Assembly (NCBI RefSeq): GCF_002797815.1
Contig: NZ_PGFJ01000001.1
Span: forward strand, 2,232,001-2,296,000
Source of the DNA: Mucilaginibacter auburnensis
GTDB taxonomy: Bacteria; Bacteroidota; Bacteroidia; Sphingobacteriales; Sphingobacteriaceae
Reading direction: 5' to 3'
Length of the DNA stretch: 64,000 bases
Shown: positions 61,441 through 64,000 of the stretch, one piece after another
How the letters are laid out: each line of letters opens with the position of its first letter
Position numbering within the stretch: position 1 is the stretch's first letter
Translations under genes and position numbers: made by a program
The notes under the pieces: model-generated
The model's database searches: none
The model's input: the letters and a program-made list of their open reading frames with translations, nothing else
What the model was told of the DNA's origin: nothing

Positions 61441-61602
61441 ATGGCAAATACGGCATTGCTTAAAGGACAACGCATTACTTCGCCCGGCGGACCAGGTGAG
61501 GTACTTGAAACCATGGGCGATAAAGTTGTGGTGAAGTTAGATAATGGCGCTACTAAAGAATATCTATCTGAGGAAATAACAGATGATAGTAGCGCAGGGT
61601 AA
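61441..61602 (+). CDS. Small beta-rich protein (53 aa), possible SH3-like
   Basis: The preferred start is the ATG at 61441; a longer frame from 61282 adds a region with no protein-like pattern. The product alternates strands (GQRITSPGGPGEVLETMGD, then KVVVKLDNGATKEYL), which resembles a small SH3-like or KOW-type barrel. It lies 20 nt before the alcohol dehydrogenase and is probably co-transcribed. The function is unknown. Confidence 0.6.
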   Translation: MANTALLKGQRITSPGGPGEVLETMGDKVVVKLDNGATKEYLSEEITDDSSAG

Positions 61603-61622
61603 TTACATTTAAACAGCAACAT

Positions 61623-62774
61623 ATGTTAGCAATGAACTATCGCGGCCCTTACAGGGTGCGCACCGTACAAAAACCAATGCCCGAAATATTGCATCCTGAA
61701 GACGCGATAATTAGGGTTACCCGCAGCTGCATTTGTGGCTCTGATTTGCATCTGTATCATGGAATGGTACCCGACACGCGTGTTGGCTCAACGTTTGGGC
61801 ATGAGTTTACCGGAGTGGTAGAGGAAGTTGGCCCAATGGTACAAAAGCTTAAAGTTGGCGATCACGTTTTGGTGCCGTTTAACGTAGCCTGCGGCAAATG
61901 TAATTTTTGCAAGCAGGGCTTGTTTGGCAATTGCCATGAGTCTAACACAATGGCTACCGCTGTAGGCGGTATATTTGGATATTCGCATACGGCAGGCGGC
62001 TTTGACGGGGGACAAGCAGAGTATGTACGCGTGCCTTATGCTGATGTAGGCCCAACTGTTATTCCCCCGGACATGGACCCGGATGATGCCGTGTTATTAA
62101 CAGACGTGGTACCAACCGGTTATCAGGCTGCCGAAATGGGCGGAATAAAAGAAGGGGATACGGTAGTTGTGTTTGGTGCCGGTCCTATTGGCATAATGGC
62201 GGCACGATGTGCGTGGTTCTTCGGTCCGTCTCGTGTTATTATTATTGACCATGTTGATTATCGTTTGGAGTTTGCCAAAAACTATGCTAAGTGCGAGGCC
62301 TACAACTTTAAAGATATGGAAGATCCGGTAGTATTCCTGAAAAAGGCTACCGATTGGTATGGGGCCGATGTTTGTATTGATTGTGTAGGCTGCGAAGCTG
62401 AAGGCAACACGCTGCAAACTTTTAGCGGTAGGGTAATGCTGATGCAGGCCGGAGCAGCAACTGCTTTTCAATGGGCGGTTAACTCGGTTAAAAAAGGTGG
62501 TATTGTGTCTGTTGTGGGTGTTTATGGCCCGCCATTCAACTTAGCGCCAATTGGTAACATCGTTAACAAAGGTATCACTATAAGAGCTAACCAGGCATCG
62601 GTAAAACGCCTGCTGCCAAAATTAATAGATCATGTACAATCAGGCAGGCTTAACCCAAAGGGGCTTATTACGCACCGTATTCCCCTGGAAGAAATATCAG
62701 ATGCTTACCGGCTATTTTCATCCAAACTGGATAATTGCATTAAAACAGTACTCATCCCATCAACAAAACATTAA
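61623..62774 (+). CDS. Zinc-dependent alcohol dehydrogenase (formaldehyde-dehydrogenase-like MDR)
   Basis: The 383-residue medium-chain dehydrogenase has catalytic zinc ligands in CICGSDLH near 37 and GHEFTGVVEEVG near 58. Structural zinc cysteines are in CGKCNFCKQGLFGNC near 96-110, and the Rossmann motif VFGAGPIGIMAAR is near 183. An inserted Cys-containing segment (IDCVGCEAEG) before the C-terminal part is typical of glutathione-independent formaldehyde dehydrogenase relatives. It oxidises an alcohol or aldehyde with NAD(P). Confidence 0.92.
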   Translation: MLAMNYRGPYRVRTVQKPMPEILHPEDAIIRVTRSCICGSDLHLYHGMVPDTRVGSTFGHEFTGVVEEVGPMVQKLKVGDHVLVPFNVACGKCNFCKQGLFGNCHESNTMATAVGGIFGYSHTAGGFDGGQAEYVRVPYADVGPTVIPPDMDPDDAVLLTDVVPTGYQAAEMGGIKEGDTVVVFGAGPIGIMAARCAWFFGPSRVIIIDHVDYRLEFAKNYAKCEAYNFKDMEDPVVFLKKATDWYGADVCIDCVGCEAEGNTLQTFSGRVMLMQAGAATAFQWAVNSVKKGGIVSVVGVYGPPFNLAPIGNIVNKGITIRANQASVKRLLPKLIDHVQSGRLNPKGLITHRIPLEEISDAYRLFSSKLDNCIKTVLIPSTKH

Positions 62775-62777
62775 GTT

Positions 62778-63266
62778 ATGAAAGCAGAAAACGAAGATTA
62801 TAAAAATATACCAGGCTGGGGTATGGATGCCGACCCGGAGAATGAACCTACCTATCCAATGAAAAATTACACGGGTGATGATCATAACAGAATTAACTAT
62901 GATCGTTCGCAACAACAACCGCTAACTGTTGAGCTGCTTCAATCTAATGAGCGCCCGGGGCCGTCTGCAGTTTTTGGTACCACTGTTCCACCGTCGGGAT
63001 TAAGTGGTATGATCAGGCGTTACGCTTTTAGAAATAGCGAAGACAGGTACCGGCATTGGATACCGCTTATTCTGGCAGACAGAATAAACGTGTGCGAAGG
63101 TTGGATTGAAGATATAACGCATGGCCATTTGCCCAACCCCATTAAAGAACGGGGTTTAGCTGTAGAGTGGAAATATAACAAGCCGGTTATGCTGAAAAAA
63201 ATAGCTGCTGTAGCATTAATTGGGGGTATAGTATTTACAATCTCTAAAATACTTTCAGACGATTAA
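62778..63266 (+). CDS. Hypothetical membrane-anchored protein (162 aa)
   Basis: Not assigned to a family. It starts 3 nt after the dehydrogenase. A hydrophilic N-terminus (IPGWGMDADPENEPTYPM) is followed by a proline-rich middle, a conserved-looking helical block (IRRYAFRNSEDRYRHWIPL then DRINVCEGWIEDI) and one C-terminal transmembrane helix (about 140-157). This makes it a tail-anchored inner-membrane protein. The tight spacing indicates a joint function with the dehydrogenase. Confidence 0.75.
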   Translation: MKAENEDYKNIPGWGMDADPENEPTYPMKNYTGDDHNRINYDRSQQQPLTVELLQSNERPGPSAVFGTTVPPSGLSGMIRRYAFRNSEDRYRHWIPLILADRINVCEGWIEDITHGHLPNPIKERGLAVEWKYNKPVMLKKIAAVALIGGIVFTISKILSDD

Positions 63267-63298
63267 TGTTAATGGCTTCCTGGACTAAAGAGTACCAA

Positions 63299-63344
63299 TT
63301 TGTTAAGAGCAGCCACGCCCCATGCGTATGCTGCTCTTAACAAA
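63299..63344. terminator. Long perfect hairpin downstream of the dehydrogenase operon
   Basis: TTTGTTAAGAGCAGC pairs perfectly with GCTGCTCTTAACAAA (15 bp) around a 16-nt loop. It is 33 nt after the operon stop and probably terminates transcription. It overlaps the decayed LuxR tail, showing that this coding end has been remodelled. Confidence 0.7.
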
Positions 63345-63623
63345 CATGGTATATGCCTTTGTTATTCCGTTAATTGATCTTTTTTTGGTGAAAAGTCTGT
63401 CTGCTATTTCGATGTTAGTAAACCTTTCTGCCAAAAGTGTTAATATTTCCATCTCTCTGCGAGACAAGTCAACGGAAAATTTTTGATGTTGCTTAAATTC
63501 GGGCTCCTTCATTAAACGTACACTTAAACGAGATAATACACCGCTGCAAATAAATTGCTTGTTTTGACAATTTTTTTTGATGCCATATATCAATTCGTCA
63601 TAGTCGGTGATACACTGGACGCT
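63303..63623 (-). pseudogene. Remnant of a LuxR/NarL-type response regulator
   Basis: An open frame without a proper start reads the end of a receiver domain (ITDYDELIYGIK, then QFICSGVLSRL) followed by the LuxR helix-turn-helix LSRREMEILTLLAERFTNIEIADRLF. After TKKRS the normal recognition helix and final helix are lost (INGITKAY...). An in-frame TAA at 63624-63626 cuts it upstream. Only the C-terminal half of the regulator remains, and it is probably non-functional. Confidence 0.6.
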
Positions 63624-63637
63624 TTACTATTGCAAAG

Positions 63638-63847
63638 TTGCAAGTCGATAGCCTATTAAATAAATATCCTCAGGTTGTTGCAAATATTACCAATCAAAGC
63701 GTAACGTTAAAGGGTTGTATTTCCGCTGCGAAACGTGCTTCGCTTCAGCAAGATGTGCGATGGCAGATACCTGGCACCGCAAAGGATAGCACTTCCGTTA
63801 TACTTAATAGGTATAAACCGCAAAGCGTAAAAATACTCGTTTGTTAA
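63638..63847 (+). pseudogene. Possible BON-domain fragment
   Basis: A frame that can only start with TTG reads LLNKYPQVVANITNQSVTLKGCI, resembling one BON module (about 10-60: short helix, then strand-turn-strand VTLKG). It has no signal peptide or clear start, so it is a fragment or a coincidental resemblance. From 63848 to the window end no supported gene is seen; a frame from ATG 63907 runs off the edge but is too short to judge. Confidence 0.3.
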
Positions 63848-64000
63848 ATTGTGAAAGCCAAATGCCGCGCTCTTATGTTAACCGTTTCGTACCAAATGTA
63901 CTTCCTATGTCTACAATCACCTCCTTATGGGCCTTAGCTGCCATAAAAAAGTTGACGGATGCTTCAGATAGTTTGCATCAGCAGACCCAGGGCGGCTATA

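Noticed and set aside
63925..63945. Sequence resembling the 3' end of 16S rRNA (ATCACCTCCTTA)
   Set aside because: Only 12 nt match and the flanks are not rRNA; treated as coincidence.
1..64000. Insertion sequences, prophage or integrase genes
   Set aside because: No transposase, recombinase or phage structural protein was recognised in any frame; mobility of the repeat-bounded segment is inferred only from the repeats.

Overview
The window looks like the chromosome of a Bacteroidota bacterium of the Sphingobacteriaceae type (Mucilaginibacter/Pedobacter-like). The reasons are the SusC/SusD pair with an N-terminal STN domain, the FecR/ECF sigma pair, GldA/F/G-like ABC components, HmuY-type heme uptake, a TAnnTTTG-type promoter in front of the tRNA, moderate GC content and weak or absent Shine-Dalgarno sequences. 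This is inference from gene content; no 16S gene is present.

Layout. 1-2251: a partial CopA copper ATPase and tRNA-His with promoter and terminator. 2252-11503: an accessory block bounded by two near-identical direct repeats exactly 9,000 bp apart. It holds a PAS histidine kinase, a lone receiver protein, several small unknown proteins, a BamA/TamA-like barrel, a translationally coupled fatty-acid desaturase and divergent group 2 sigma factor, a cold-shock protein, and a broken copy of the sigma-factor tail. 12030-20562: a complete heme-acquisition locus (hmuR-hmuY-hmuT-hmuU-hmuV-hmuS, minus strand) divergent from an AraC regulator, with a 21-bp-spaced direct-repeat operator between them. 21034-36688: one long plus-strand locus of ECF sigma factor, FecR anti-sigma, SusC, SusD, ABC ATPase, a permease fused to a GldG-like domain, two tandem MutS-like ATPases without mismatch-recognition domains, and a secreted M16 metallopeptidase. 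This is the best candidate for an undescribed system. 36987-37508: an IlvN/ACT-domain gene interrupted by one in-frame stop.

38246-51932: a TPR sensor kinase and a sigma54-activating response regulator, followed by an alginate-export-type porin and a DUF1275 membrane protein (minus strand). Then comes a catabolic-looking operon (SDR, hydrolase, amidohydrolase, MBL-fold protein, epoxide-hydrolase-type protein) and a separate SDR. A sigma54-like -24/-12 element and shared AACG-N6-CGTT-type sites lie upstream of these units, so they may form one regulon. 52839-60374: a glycan cluster (carbamoyltransferase, GT2, two GT9 heptosyltransferase-like enzymes, GmhB-like phosphatase, two further glycosyltransferases) in two convergent arms. 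60495-63847: a DUF72 protein, a zinc alcohol dehydrogenase unit, and degraded LuxR and BON-like fragments.

A dispersed repeat family (four full or partial copies plus the tRNA-His-adjacent copy) with a covarying terminator-like hairpin punctuates the window at the borders between modules. Several genes are broken (sigma tail, IlvN-like, a 96-codon ORF, an AraC tail, a LuxR tail), most of them near these repeats or at module edges. This suggests repeated insertion and decay of cassettes.
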